From Cymodocea nodosa (Eukaryota; Streptophyta; Magnoliopsida; Alismatales; Cymodoceaceae): a DNA stretch of 64,000 nucleotides. A program made the position numbers and the translations under genes. The notes below the pieces were generated by a model that saw only the letters and a program-made list of their open reading frames with translations, was not told where the DNA came from and ran no database searches. The stretch lies in contig CM072345.1 of assembly GCA_036874045.1 (NCBI GenBank), forward strand, positions 5,729,501 through 5,793,500. Direction: 5' to 3'. Shown here piece after piece: positions 36,107-48,399 of the stretch; within the stretch, counting starts at the first letter, position 1; each line of letters opens with the position of its first letter.

Positions 36107-37117
36107 ATTTAGCTCATCTTGCATAGCTAAATACCAAAATTCATCTTCTAAGGCATCTTCAATTTTCTTAGGTTCTAGTAAAGAAACAAATGAATAAGCA
36201 CCACAAATGTTGACTACTGATGACCTTGTCCTAACTCCTTGATTAGGATCGTCTATTATCTGATCAATAGGATGAGATGAAGCATAACGCCAATTTCTAT
36301 GTTGTTCCATATTTTCTATAGGTATGACATTATTTTCTTCTAAATTTTCATCATTCAAACTTAGATTTCTTATTCTATCAGATAATCTATCAATTTCTCT
36401 ATCAACATCATTTGGTACTATTTCTGGGAGAATTTCTGAATCAAAGTTTTCAGCATGTCTTAAATCCAAATGAGAATTTTCATGAAATTTCACATGTAGG
36501 GTTTTCTCAATGATTTTTGTTGATTTATTATAAACTCTATATGCTTTACTTCTAATGGAATAACCAACAAAAATCCCTTCATTTGATTTAGCTTTAAATT
36601 TGTCTCTTCGTTCCTTAGTGTTTAAAATAAAACACTTACAGCCAAAGAGTTTTAAATAACTTATTTTGGGAACCCTGTTATACCATATCTCATAAGGAGT
36701 TTTATCTAAAACTGGTCTTAGATGTACTCTATTTATAACATAGCATGTTGTATGAACTGCTTTTGCCTAGAGAAAAAGGGGTAACTTATTCTCATTTAAC
36801 GTGGTTCTGGACATTTCCTAAAGTGATATGTTCTTATGTTCTACTATCCCATTTTGTGAAGGAGCTCTTGGAAATGAGTACCTATGATCTATGCCTAATT
36901 CTTCACAAAAGGTGTCCATTTGATCATTATCAAATTCTGTACCATGATCACTCCTAAGTTTTTGAATTTTAACATTTTGCTCATTCTGAACTTTATTACA
37001 AAATATCTTAAATATTTCAAAAACTTCAGTTTTATTAGCTAGAAAATAGACCCAAGTAAATCTAGAATAGTCATCAACTAGTACAAAAGCATAATGTTTA
37101 CCTCCTAGACTGGTTGT
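36107..37117 (-). pseudogene. B1 integrase core and C-terminal region
   Basis: Continues from the GAG-pre-integrase part. Integrase acidic residues are visible: the D of VHMDLFG (just upstream), the D of SDHGTEFDN and the E of QNGIVEHKN. The copia-type C-terminal block (FGCKCFILN, EGIFVGYS, SKAYRVYN) follows at about 36650-36500. It then runs into the acidic linker (36493-36104). Stops are scattered, for example TGA at 37118-37120 where an Arg codon is expected. Confidence 0.85.
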
Positions 37118-37720
37118 TCAAGTAGGTCCAAATAAATCCATATGCACTAGTTCTAATACTCTATTGCTTGTTATTTCATTTAAGCTTTTAAAGGATGTTT
37201 TATGTAATTTACCTAGTTGACACGCATCACACATAAACTCTTTTGAGTACTTAATACTAGGTAAACCTCTAACTAGATTCTTTTTAGACAGGTTTTGTAA
37301 TAATTTTAAGTTTGAGTGTCCTAGCCTTCTATGCCATAAAATGACTTCATTCGATTTTGCAATTAAGCAAGCATTGTCTTTAATAATATTAGAAGGAAAA
37401 TTTAGAATACAAACAGATCCTTTCTTATATGCAGTGAATAAAATTTTGTTTGTAGTCATGCCCATAATTTTATAGGAATCTTTTTCAAAAATTACTCTGT
37501 AAATCTTCATTAAAACAGGAACACTCAATAAATTAAAACCTAAGTTTTCAACTAATAAGACATCATTTATAAAACATTTCTTAGTTACCTGAACCTTCCC
37601 AGACCCAAGGATATTTGTTTTGCTTTTATTTCCAAAGGTAACTTGTATGTTCTTGGTCTTTGTAATTTCTATAAGTAATCGTATATCTCTAGTCATGTGG
37701 CTGGATGCTCGACTGTCCAT
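37118..37720 (-). pseudogene. B1 aspartic protease C-part and GAG-pre-integrase/HHCC domain
   Basis: Begins MDSRASSHMT. The retropepsin active-site triplet DSG reads DSR here, a G-to-R change by a single G-to-A transition. The HHCC zinc-binding domain is intact (LWHRRLGHSNLKLL and CDACQLGKLH). It ends at TGA (37118-37120) just after MDLFGPT. Confidence 0.88.
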
Positions 37721-38498
37721 TATCCATTTTGATTTGTGTACCTACAAAACAGTCAAAAAGAGATTTTATCTCTTGGAACCCATTTTTGAGTAGGTCTAAG
37801 AATTTTAGAGAGAGTCATATCAAAATAATCCATATTTTTAGACTTCAACTTATCTATTTTCTGATAATTATTTTTGCATTTCTTTCTCTTAGTGTTATAA
37901 TTATCAGAACATTTATCTCCATGTAAACCAAAGTTGAAATTTTCATTTCTAACATTATTTAATTTCCAATATCCGATATTCTTTAAATATGAAGAAAATT
38001 AATCAAGAATATTAAAATTCTCAAATGTCTTAGCTTGATTCTTTTGAAGATTTCTTTTGAAATTCTTGCATCGTGTGCTATCATATCATTTATATGCTGC
38101 ATTTCATCAATTTGCACATATTTTTCTCCCTTTTTGATTACACACGGAATAGTTTTTCTCTTACTATTCTTAGTACTAGAAATAAAGACATTATTTTTGG
38201 CAGTACCATCATGCAATATATAATTTTTAGAAGATGCATCGTGTAAACCAATACCATGTTTTTCTACATTTGATATTTTACTACTGAGTTCATTTGTTAA
38301 AGTTTGACTATTATTCCATTTACTTAATATAGCTTTTTGATTGTAGACTTTAATCTTTAATATATCAATTTCTGAATTTAAATCAGTAATAGTCAGTTCT
38401 AGTTTCTCAATTTCACAGATCATTTTTTTCTTATCAGCAATTAAATTTTCACAATCAGCATGCAATTTTCTTTCTATAGTAGTGAACTTTAAAATTTC
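37721..38498 (-). pseudogene. B1 Gag coiled-coil tail and protease N-part
   Basis: Lys/Glu/Asn/Ile-rich helical sequence (38465-38240, heptad-like) following the zinc knuckle, as in Sirevirus Gag, which is longer than in other copia elements. It is separated from the rest of gag by TAG at 38499-38501, probably a CAG Gln codon originally. Below 38040 the frame is lost before the protease. Confidence 0.7.
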
Positions 38499-39770
38499 CT
38501 ATGCATGCCTTTGATTTTCTTCTTTAAATTTATTCAACGTAGAGTTCAGAAAATCAATCTTATTTTCAGATTCATCTAGCATTTTCCTAGTGTCCTTTCT
38601 TTCTATTTTGACTTTCTTATATTTTCTGGCCAGTCTATTGTATTCAACAAGTAATCCATCAAAATTATCAAAATTAGCATTTTGATCAGAGGATACCTCA
38701 CTGGATTTTGCCATAAAGCATACATTTGCTAGATTTTCTTCTGAATCTGATGTTGATGAGGATTCATTGTTTGATGTTGAATCCTTTGTTTCTTCACTTT
38801 GTGAAGCTGAAGAGTCATCCCATGTCACTTTAAGCGCCCTTCTCTTTTTGAATTTCTTATTCCTGAAATTCCTCCTCGAATTCTTCTTATCTTTGTTGAG
38901 AGGATAATCAGTTTGAAAGTGACCCGGCTTGTTGCACTTGTAGCATATACTTTTGTCTTTCGTGAATGACTTCTTCTCCATATCTCCAGATGTCTTTGCT
39001 GACCTGAAGTTCCTGCGTTTCTTCAACAGATTTCTAAATTTTCTGGTCAACAATAATAAATCATCGTTAGAATCACTAGTGACTTCTGAGACTTTATCAG
39101 CCTCAAAAGCCAGATACTTTCTAGGATTTTTCCTTTTTGGATCTAAATGTTGTACTTCATAGGCTGTTAGATTTCCTATGAGATCATCGAGAGTATATGT
39201 ATTTAAGTCTTTGGACTCTTCAATAGATGTTGTCTTTTGACCCCAAATTTTAGTTAAAGATCTAAGGATCTTTCTTATCAAGTCTTTTTCCTCGAATTTC
39301 TTACCTAAAGATTTTAATGAATTTACAATCTCAAGAAACTGGGAAAACATGTCAAAGATACATTCATTTTCGTGCATTTTAAAAAGCTCATATTTATGTA
39401 CTAACATATTGATCTTAGATTCCTTGACCTGATTAGTACCTTCGTTGGCAACTTCTAATGCATGCCATATCTCATATGCAGTTTGATATGCAGAAACTTT
39501 ATTAAATTGATTATAAGATAAAGCACAAAACAAGATGTTTAAACCTTTAGCATTTAGTGTCATTCGCTCCTTTTCATCAAAAGTTCAAGTATCATATGGA
39601 GTCGTAACTAACACTATAGGATTGCTAATTATATGCCATAATTTGAAATCAATTGACTGAAAGAATACTTTCATCCTATATTTCCAATAGTCATAATTGC
39701 TACCTTCGAACATAGGAGGACGATTAGTGGTCTGTCCTTCAGTCATAACTAAGATTTCAGAATTATCCAT
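38499..39770 (-). pseudogene. B1 gag (capsid and zinc knuckle)
   Basis: Starts MDNSEILVMTEGQ at 39770; RPPMFEGSNYDYWKYRM and the UBN2-like block AYEIWHALEVANEGTNQVKE identify copia Gag. A TGA at 39585-39587 replaces the Trp codon of the A1 counterpart. The zinc knuckle (about 38930-38890) reads CYKCNKPGHFQTDY: the last Cys of CX2CX4HX4C is Tyr, one G-to-A change. Gag forms the particle and binds RNA; this copy could not do so unaided. Confidence 0.9.
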
Positions 39771-39859
39771 TTTAAACAGATGATCCGAAGTAAATGACAG
39801 GAAAAACCAATTCTTAAATTGAGAAATGAAGGCTTTCAGATGCTTTAAACAGTTTAATT

Positions 39860-39871
39860 GCTTTGATACCA
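39860..39871 (-). other. Primer-binding site of B1
   Basis: TGGTATCAAAGC on the minus strand, two bases after the 5' LTR. It matches the copia site TGGTATCAGAGC (initiator Met tRNA 3' end) except for one transition. Confidence 0.85.
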
Positions 39872-39873
39872 GT

Positions 39874-41080
39874 TGTAGAATCGTCTGTATCACAATAGGG
39901 GGGGTGAATTGTGTCTTTAGTAATTAAACTAGCGGATAAAACAAGAGTACAAAACACTCGTAAATGAAATTCTATTCTTTTATTTCAAGATAGAATTTAC
40001 AATATCTTTTCAGCTTAGTTCACTTCTTGACGGTTTTGATACAGTAATTTTTTGATATACAATTCAAATAGGAAAAGAAAGCTCTTTTTCAAAACTAATT
40101 TTGAATTGTATAAAACTTGATCTTTATGCACACAGCTCTTTTCTTTCTCTTTGCTCAGCTTCTGTATCTCTTCTTCTCCAGTTGTCGAATTTCCAGACTT
40201 CTTGCGTTTGCAGCTCCTTTTCTAAAATTGCTTGGAATTTCGAACTTCTTCTGATGTTGGAGAACTTTTCAGAATATGAATATTCAAACTTAACTTTTTA
40301 GTTAGGGATCCAGATTGAATATTCAGACTTAGTTTTTGAGATTGGGATCCTCTATTGTAATGTAGCTCGTACTCTCTATTAGTAGTCGAACTTTGTTGTC
40401 TTTCACGTTCAACATGTTCATCCACTTGATTCACAATTGATAATCCATAATCCACGTACTAATTTTCTCTTTAATCCAAATTACTTTCTATTTAAATTTT
40501 CACTTTCTTCACTAACAATTTGAGTTTCCACGATCTCCACTCGTAGATTCACCGAAACTTTATCTTCCTGGAGTCTTGTAGAATATCTTCTAAGTCTTCG
40601 ATTTAGTCGAACATTTATCCTTTAACTCCTGTCCAAACTCGAACACTTATCCTTTAACTCTTCGAGTTTTTGCACCTGCAAAACACATGACTAAACAAGG
40701 AAACTTATCTGTTCGTTAGTCCTTTTATAAAACTCGAACAGTTATCTATCCACTTTTATAAAAACTCAAACAGTTATCTAACTATTCGATTTTTCATTAC
40801 CAAACGCACATGGAAAATACGTGACAACTTAAAACATTAAAAACACACGTGCGGATAACTTAACTATACGAGTTTTTAACATAAAGTATTCGACAAAAAG
40901 GAAACGTTAACTATTCGAAAGTTTAACTATTGCAAATCTAGCTCTTCGGAAATCTTTAATTTATCCGACATAAAAATGAAACTTTCCGATAATCTGTTAA
41001 CTATTATACTTAGAGAATATTATGTAGACTTATTTAAATACGTTAATAAAGTATACATCATCAAAATTAAATACCTAACA
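39874..41080 (-). mobile_element. 5' LTR of B1
   Basis: 1207 bp, TGTTAGG...CTACA on the minus strand, flanked on its outer side by TGTAA. Near-identical to 28498-29703. Confidence 0.93.
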
Positions 41081-41085
41081 TGTAA
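41081..41085. repeat. Target-site duplication TGTAA (right, B1)
   Basis: Partner of 28493-28497. Confidence 0.9.
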
Positions 41086-42491
41086 TTATATTATTGTATT
41101 TCTGTAATGCTTCTTCAGATCTAAAATGAATTAAATTACCTTGAATTCGTAATACTGTACACAAAGAAGGTGATACCTAAAGCCGTGATTTAGAGTTTAA
41201 TTCATTTTCAGGAACCTCTTCTTCAAAATAAATGTCATGTTGTTCCTCTTCCAAAATATTATCTTGAAGCTGCTTAGGTAAGCTTGATTCTTCAGCTTCA
41301 ATAGTGAGGAACGTCTTCAATATGCTTAACATTCATCTGTTCAGTCTCTATAGAATGATCAAAGTTCAATGTTTCCATAAATTCTACAGTCGGTGTATCT
41401 GTTTGTAATTGTTTATTTTGTTCAACAGATATTTCCATTGAGTCATGATGTGAATTCTCAGACTTTGCTTCTATAGATTCTAAAGAAGGCTGGTTAACTT
41501 TTAGCTATTTTGGAGTCTTAACATTTTCAATATTTGCTACTCTAGACAATTCAGCCTTTGAACTAGTTACTGCCTCAACATTGTCAATTATATCTGCAAT
41601 AACTTGTTCAATGTTAGGTGCTTGATGCTTTGATTTGTCAATTTCTGCATCATCAGGACTTGTACTAATAGAAAAACTTGAGCTCATATTTGACTTGTAT
41701 TTCTTCTCAAGCTTTCTAGCAAGGGAAAATAAAGTCTCATTATCTTCATCAGTTTCAGTGTGTTCGGAACTAATGAGTTTATCAAATGTGCAATAAGGTA
41801 CAATGTCTAGACATACATTGTCGTTTGGAAATAAAATTTCATCTAATTTTCCTTTTTCAATAGACTTTGTTTCGTTAGACATAATTTTTCTGATTTTTCT
41901 TCTTCTATAACATTTCTATTTCTCCTCTTCAAGTATTGTTGTTTTCTTTTCAACTTGCTGCATAAAAGTTTTCTGCTTTAATTCTTCTAAGGCACTTTCT
42001 ATTGCAACAGCCTTTCGAAGACTGTCAACTTTTGTTTTGTCTACAGCAATATTTGATTCTACTTGTTTTGAATATAAAGGGGTAGGGATAGCTAATTCAT
42101 GCTCTTCCTCAAATGCATGTAGTCTAGTACCGTTTATTGGTATTTGAGGAGTTCTAGTTAAAGAACCTACACCTTTTTCCAAATAATTTGCATACTGCTC
42201 GAGAAATGCAATCTCAACACATTTTATTTTGTATTCTCTATCAAATTTACTATGAATACCCATGTATGTAATATTTGCATCAGTATTTTGGAGTTCTTAT
42301 CTAACTTCATTCAGTATACCTTCAGGAAAGAAATATTCACTATAAATTTCTTCTAACCTTTTGTCCACTCAAAATATTTTCTTGAACCAAGTGCGTGGAA
42401 CTTCATCATTCTCTATTTCTTTTCCTGTTACATCTCCTCTGCTTTTGCCTTTTCCTCTACCACGACCTTTGTAGAACTTGGAGACCATCAT
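41086..42491 (-). pseudogene. A1 accessory ORF, N-terminal half
   Basis: Starts at 42491 with a Gly/Arg/Lys-rich, RNA-binding-like N-terminus (KGRGRGKGRSRG). It continues through frames 42263-41916 and 41882-41505 (acidic, Ser/Glu/Asp-rich, low complexity) to the B1 insertion at 41085, interrupted by stops near 42369, 42299, 41916 and 41505. The frame entering B1 resumes at 28492. The N-terminal basic start and the C-terminal domain parallel the B1 ORF, although the middle has diverged strongly. Confidence 0.65.
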
Positions 42492-44084
42492 CACAGGTTG
42501 TAACAGCAACAAGCGGGAAAGATTTTCTTGACAAAGTTTACAAATAACCTAAGTGCCCGTGTAATAAGTGTTTAAATAGGGTTTTAGGCGAATAACTCAA
42601 CGTGAAGAGAAGTCAGGTTTAGATATTAAAATAAATATTGAATAAGGTTTATTCAATCAAGGTACCCGAAATATTCAAGTATAACTCGTTGAGTTAACTA
42701 ACCTAACGAGTAAAACGCTGTCTAGAGGTAGTTTTACATGTTACCTTATCTAACATAACGTCTAGTTAGTACACTTAAAACAAGTTTCGGATGCTTCCAA
42801 CTGAAACGTTTCGAAAACAACACACATGCTAAACTTAACATTATCTTGAGAACATTTTAAACTATTCGAACATTTTTGACCTTTGAATCTAAAATAGTTT
42901 GTTTGTCTTTTTAAATTATTTCATCAAGATTTTAAGAGGACATTAATTCAGATTAACCAAGATTTGTATTTTGAATTATATTAATCTGTTTTCGACATTG
43001 GTAATCCTCCCCCTACAAATATACTTCAAATATATTCAATCAAAATACAAACTATACTTGTAGTGACAATAGATGTTAAGTATAACTATACTTTTAAATT
43101 TTCTTTTTAGAGACTTCCGTTATTCTAACATCATCAAAAATGATTTCTAGAATCAATTCCTACTGTATATGAATCAAAACACAACTTTGAACTCAATGTG
43201 ATTAATTCAAGGAGAATAAAAGAATGTATCTCAAATAAACGTTTTCAAAAGTACGAATGTTGATTCAATAAATCAGTAGTCATATTGGTAGAAACTATAT
43301 GTGATTTAAAGATATCTGTAATTAATGAAACAACATTTTTTTTTTTTTTTTCGAAATAGTAAATATTGATAATTTTCTTTAAAAGTTAGTTTAAAAAGCT
43401 TAAATCATACAAGAGCTTTCTAATGTACCCGTGTAATGAGCTTTCAATCAACAATCCCAGATCTGATCAGGACCTTAGGTTGCCAAATTTAAAGAATCCT
43501 TTTTCAGGACAACAATCCTTAGATACCTATTTGCTCAAGTACAAAAGGCTCGTGATCAAACCGATCAATAAACTCTCAAAGATTTTCACTTTGTAAGTAC
43601 TTTTCATTTTAAGCACAGTATATATGTATTCCATTAATACAGATGCAATAAAACACAAATCTCATACAATTTTTACTTCTATGATTGTACTAAGAATATG
43701 AATCAGTTTCAATAAGCTTATATTTTTGATTAACAATTTAAGATGAGTTACATATAACTTATTCTACAAGTTTAATCAATTAAGTCAAATTTATGCATGA
43801 TCATATGCATTTTCCTTGATTCAAAGAAAACATTTAATCAAAATTTTAGAATGTTAGAAGTATTTAATGTTTTTCATTTACACTTCCACTTAAAATCGTA
43901 AAAACCATTAAAATTGATAAACTACTTAAAATCAATAAGATACTACTATGATTTTACAATAAATACATAGTATCTTAAGTAGTAGTTTAGATATTACTTT
44001 AGATATTTATAATAAGTATATAATATCTGTGAGGTGAACAACATCATCAATAATAGTTATCTTTTTATGTGGAGTTTAAGCATT
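42492..44084 (-). other. A1 spacer between pol and accessory ORF
   Basis: About 1.6 kb, AT-rich, non-coding. It contains motifs in the style of LTR A ('ctaacctaacgag', 'aactcgttgagtt' near 42685-42712) and a T-run at 43331-43351. This matches the B1 spacer in position. Confidence 0.55.
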
Positions 44085-45422
44085 TTACACATCACATAGC
44101 CTACAAATACCTAAATTTAATCTAATGTTGCAGAATGTATTTTCGTCTAGAGGTTTTGTAAATATATCAGCTAATTGATTTTTACTAGACACAAATTCTA
44201 ATTTAATTTTTCCTTTAATTACGTTATTTCTTAGAAAATGATGTCTAACCTCTATATGCTTTGCTCTTGAATGTAATACATGATTTTTGGAAAGATTTAT
44301 TGCAGAACTACTGTCATAATAAATCTCAGTTGTATCTTAAGATAATCCAAAATCTTCTAAAGTTTGCCTTATCCACAGAATCTGAGTGCAACACAGTGCA
44401 GCAGCAACATATTCAGCTTCTATAGTAGAAAGTGCTACACAGTTTTGCTTTTTACTAAACCATGACACCAAATTATTTCCTAATAATTGACATGTGCCAC
44501 TGGTACTCTTTCTATCAGATTTATATCCTGCATAATCAGCATCAGTATATCCTATAAGATCTATTGAACTATCCTTAGAATAATACAGTCTGAAATTTTT
44601 AGTTCCTTGTATATATCTAAATATTCTTTTAACTGCAATTAAGTGTGATTCTTTAGGATTAGATTGAAATCTAGCACAAACACACACAGTAAACATAATA
44701 TCAGGTCTACTAGCAGTCAAATAAAGTAAAGAACCAATCATACTTCTGTATTTTCTTTGATCTATAGATTTTCCTATGTCATCAATATCTAACTTTAAAG
44801 AAGTACTCATAGGAGTTCCTCGAATCCTTGTATCATTAAAATTAAATTTCTTAAGCATTTCATCTGCATATTTTTCCTGATTTAAAAATATACCTTTATC
44901 CATTTGCTTAATTTGAAGTCCTAGAAAATATGAAAGTTCTCCTATCATACTCATTTCAAACTAATTAGTCATCTCTTTAGAGAATATTTTTATCAACTTA
45001 TCAGAGGTTGCTCCAAAGATTATATCATCCACGTATATTTGAACAACAATCTGATCTTTACCGTCTCTCTTAATAAATAGAGTATGATCCACTTTTCCCA
45101 TGATATAGCTTTTTTCTATTAAAAAAGTAGACAATCTTTCATACCATGATTTAGGTGCTTGCTTCAAACCATATAAGGCTTTCTTTAATTTATACACAAA
45201 GTCAGGATTTTTAATATCTTCAAATCCAGGTGGTTGTTTTACATGGACTTCTTCATTAATTAAACCATTTAGAAATGCACTCTTTACATCCATTTGATAT
45301 AATTTAAAATCCATATAACAAGCATAGGCCAATAATATTCTAATACTTTCTAACCTAGACACAGGAGCAAATGTTTCATCATAATCTAATCATTCTTCCT
45401 GTGTATACCCTTGTGCAACTAA
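44085..45422 (-). pseudogene. A1 reverse transcriptase and RNase H
   Basis: Shows [16 protein letters not shown], the catalytic [23 protein letters not shown], then RNase H with TDADYAGYKSDRK, WFSKKQNCVALS and AEYVAAALC. The frame ends at TAA 44085-44087. Breaks: TAG at 44961-44963 (a Gln in B1), a stop near 44337, and two stops between 45362 and 45423 (one probably CGA-to-TGA, in 'xLVAQGY'). Catalytic residues are present, but the polyprotein is interrupted. Confidence 0.9.
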
Positions 45423-46421
45423 TCAAGTTTTATTCCTTATAACTTGACCAGTTTCGTTAGTTTTGTTTCTAAAGATCCACTTTGTACCTATTATGGACTG
45501 ATTTTCTAGTGGAGAGACTAATTCCCATACATCATTTCTGATGAATTGATTTAGTTCTTCTTGCATTGCCACTATCCAATTTTCATCAGATAATGCTTCT
45601 TGTATATTCCTTGGTTCCACCATAGAAACAAACATACACATACTATTTAAATTTACTGAAGCTCTAGTTTTAACTCCCTCATTAATATTACCAATGACTT
45701 GAGTAATGGGATGTGATGAAGAATAACGCCAATTTCTCTGATTTTCCTCAATATTCTCATCAACATCTGAAGGTACATCACTTTCATCATTAGTTTGATC
45801 ATTTAAGTTCATATTTTTGATTTTCTCAGATAAATCATCAATCTCTTTATTGATCTCTAACTCTTTTGGAAGATTGATCAAATCATCATTATCAACTTTA
45901 GATTGAGATTCTCTAAAAGAATTTTCATTGAAGCTTACATGGAGGGTTTCTTCAATAGTCCTAGAAGTCTTGTTATATACTCTATAGGCTTTACTTCTAG
46001 TAGAGTAACCTACAAAAATTCCTTCATCCAATTTGACTTGAAATTTATCCCTTTTATCCTTAGTATTAAGAATAAAACACTTGCAGCTAAATGATTTCAT
46101 ATAAGAAATTTTTGGAACCCTATTAAACATAATTTCAAAAGGAGTTTTATTAACATGAGGTCTTAAATAACTTTTGTTAATAACATAACAAGCTGTATTT
46201 ACTACTTCAGCCTAAAGATTTTGAGATAACTTATGTTCATTCAACATAGTTCAGACCATTTCTTGAAGTGATCTATTCTTTCTCTCAACAACACCATTTT
46301 GACACGGTGTTCTTGGAAAAGAAAATCTGTGATCAATGCCATGCTCATTACAATAATTATCCATTTGATCATTATCAAATTTAGTTCCATGATCACTCCT
46401 AAGTTTTTGAATAGAGACACC
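45423..46421 (-). pseudogene. A1 integrase core and C-terminal region
   Basis: Contains SDHGTKFDN and QNGVVERKN of the DDE triad, then FSCKCFILN, EGIFVGYS, SKAYRVYN and the acidic linker. It is separated from the upstream part by TAG (46422-46424) where B1 keeps a Gln codon. Further stops lie near 46130-46250. Confidence 0.87.
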
Positions 46422-47201
46422 CTATTCATTTTGAACAAAATTGCAAAATATTTTAAACTTTTCAAAAACTTCTGTCTTAGATGTTAGAAAATATACCCAA
46501 GTGTATCTAGAGAATTCATCTACTAAAACAAATACATACCGTTTACCACCAAGACTCATAATTCTTGTTGGTCCAAATAGATCCATATGTATAAGTTCTA
46601 AGACTCTCTTGCTTGAAATATCAGTTTTGGATTTAAAAGAGTTTTTATGAAGTTTACCTAACTCACATGCATCACACATAAAGTCCTTTGAGTATTTAAT
46701 CTTTGGTAAACCTCTTACTAAATGTTTTTTTGATAGATTATGTAACAGTTTCATATTTATATGCCCAATCCTTCTATGCCATAGATATGCATCACTAGTT
46801 TCAGCTAGCAAACATGAATTTAAATCAATTGCACCAGAAGGTAAAGATAAAATACATACATAACCTTTTCTTTTAGCAATAAACTTAATTTCATTTGTAT
46901 TTTTATCAATTATTTTGCATACATTATCTTCAAACACTACATAATATCCATTTTTAGTTAGTTTTATGACACTCAGCAAATTAAATCCAAGGTTTTCTAC
47001 ATATAGCACATTCGGAATAACACAAGTAGGAGTTATTTGAACATTGCCCATACCTATGATTTTATCTTTGCTTTTGTTTCCAAATGTTACACTTCCTTTC
47101 ATGGTATTTGAAAAATTTTGTAGTAGACTTTTCTGTCCAGTCATGTGACTTGACACTCCATTGTCCAAGATCCATTTTGATGTTGTTTCCTCCTGCAACA
47201 C
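46422..47201 (-). pseudogene. A1 protease active-site region, GAG-pre-integrase and integrase start
   Basis: 260 codons open. WILDNGVSSHMTG is the protease region, where the retropepsin DSG reads DNG (S-to-N, one G-to-A change). The zinc-binding HHCC domain is intact (YLWHRRIGHINMKLL, CDACELGKLH), followed by the first catalytic Asp block (MDLFGPTRIMS, YVFVLVDEFSRYTWVYF). Confidence 0.9.
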
Positions 47202-48399
47202 AAATTAAGAAAAAGTTTTTCTTAGTACCCAATGTTGTTGAGGACCAAGTTCATTAAACGCATATTTCTTCTTTTTGTTTAAGAATAGTTTAACATTAAC
47301 ATTTAAATTCTTATTAGTTGTAAGTACTATTGATTTATATTTAGCTTCATACTCACATATAGCATTATTGCTTTTACAATCATTCTTTTTGTTTTCAGAT
47401 GTAGTATAATCAAGACTAAACGGATTTTTATTAGATGTTAATTTATTTTAGTCATGCTCATACATTTTAGTAAGTTTATACCAAAATTTTGTATTTGTAT
47501 TTGAATTTTTAGTATATACAAAATCTTTTTATGCACAAAAATTTTCAAATTTATCACATGTAGAATGAGTAATTGGTCTAATACGAGTGTATTGAATTAC
47601 ATGCTCAGGTTTCTGAATTTTCAGTTTACTACAATTGTTTGAAATTTTAGAAACATTAGAACCTGAATTTCTAGAACAAGAAACAAAATTTTTAGAAACA
47701 TTTATAGTCATGTTAGAAGTACAATTTGACAAATCACATTGATTTATATTATTACTGCATGATTCATCCCTTGAAGTTCCTACTTCTACATATTTATTAC
47801 CTTGTTTCATAATAAAAGGAATTTTAGTCTTAGATTTACTTGAACTGCAACTAATAAATCCTTTATTGGCTTGAGATTCAGGATATTAAGGATAATCAAA
47901 TCCTTAGCCAAATTTATAAGACACCGCAAGGGTACTAGTTAGTTTGTCTAACTTAGTTTGACTTAAATTCCATTTCTCAATGGTAGAATTTAAATCTTGC
48001 TCTCGCAGTTTTAATTTATCTATTTCTAATTCAAGTTCATTTATATTGTTTCTCAACATTTCATTTTCAGATTCTATGTTTAATTTTTCAGCATTTATAT
48101 TCTGTATTTTTTCATGCAAGATACATTCATTAAATCTAAATTTTTGCAAATCTCTAGCATGATTTTCATTATCACATTTAAACTTTTCTAAAGTAGTAGA
48201 CAGGAAACAATTTTCTTCTTCCATAATGGATGAAGATTTTCTAATATTCTTATTTTCTAGTTTACATACTTTAAGTTTTTGTAATAATGCATGATAAGCA
48301 CATAATAATTCATTAAAGTTGAAATCTCAATGACTTTCAGGATCAGATATTACCACAGACTCATCTGTCATGAAGCACACATGAGCGACGTCTTCTAAC
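47202..48399 (-). pseudogene. A1 Gag tail coiled coil and protease N-region
   Basis: The frame 48224-47904 is a heptad-like Glu/Asn/Leu/Ile-rich coiled coil (NELELEIDKLKLREQ). The frame 47810-47529 is Asn/Ser/Cys-rich. Stops separate both from the neighbouring parts. The position equals the coiled coil in B1. Confidence 0.65.

Larger units (their letters stand above)
28498..41080 (-). mobile_element. Complete Ty1/copia Sirevirus-type element B1, nested in A1
   Basis: 12.58 kb on the minus strand. LTRs of 1207 bp (5', 39874-41080) and 1206 bp (3', 28498-29703) start TGTTAGG and end CTACA, with 5-bp duplications TGTAA on both sides. Order: 5' LTR, iMet-type primer site, gag, protease/integrase, RT/RNase H, spacer, accessory ORF, polypurine tracts, 3' LTR. 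It inserted into the accessory ORF of A1 and is therefore younger than A1. Several in-frame stops make it non-autonomous now. Confidence 0.94.
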
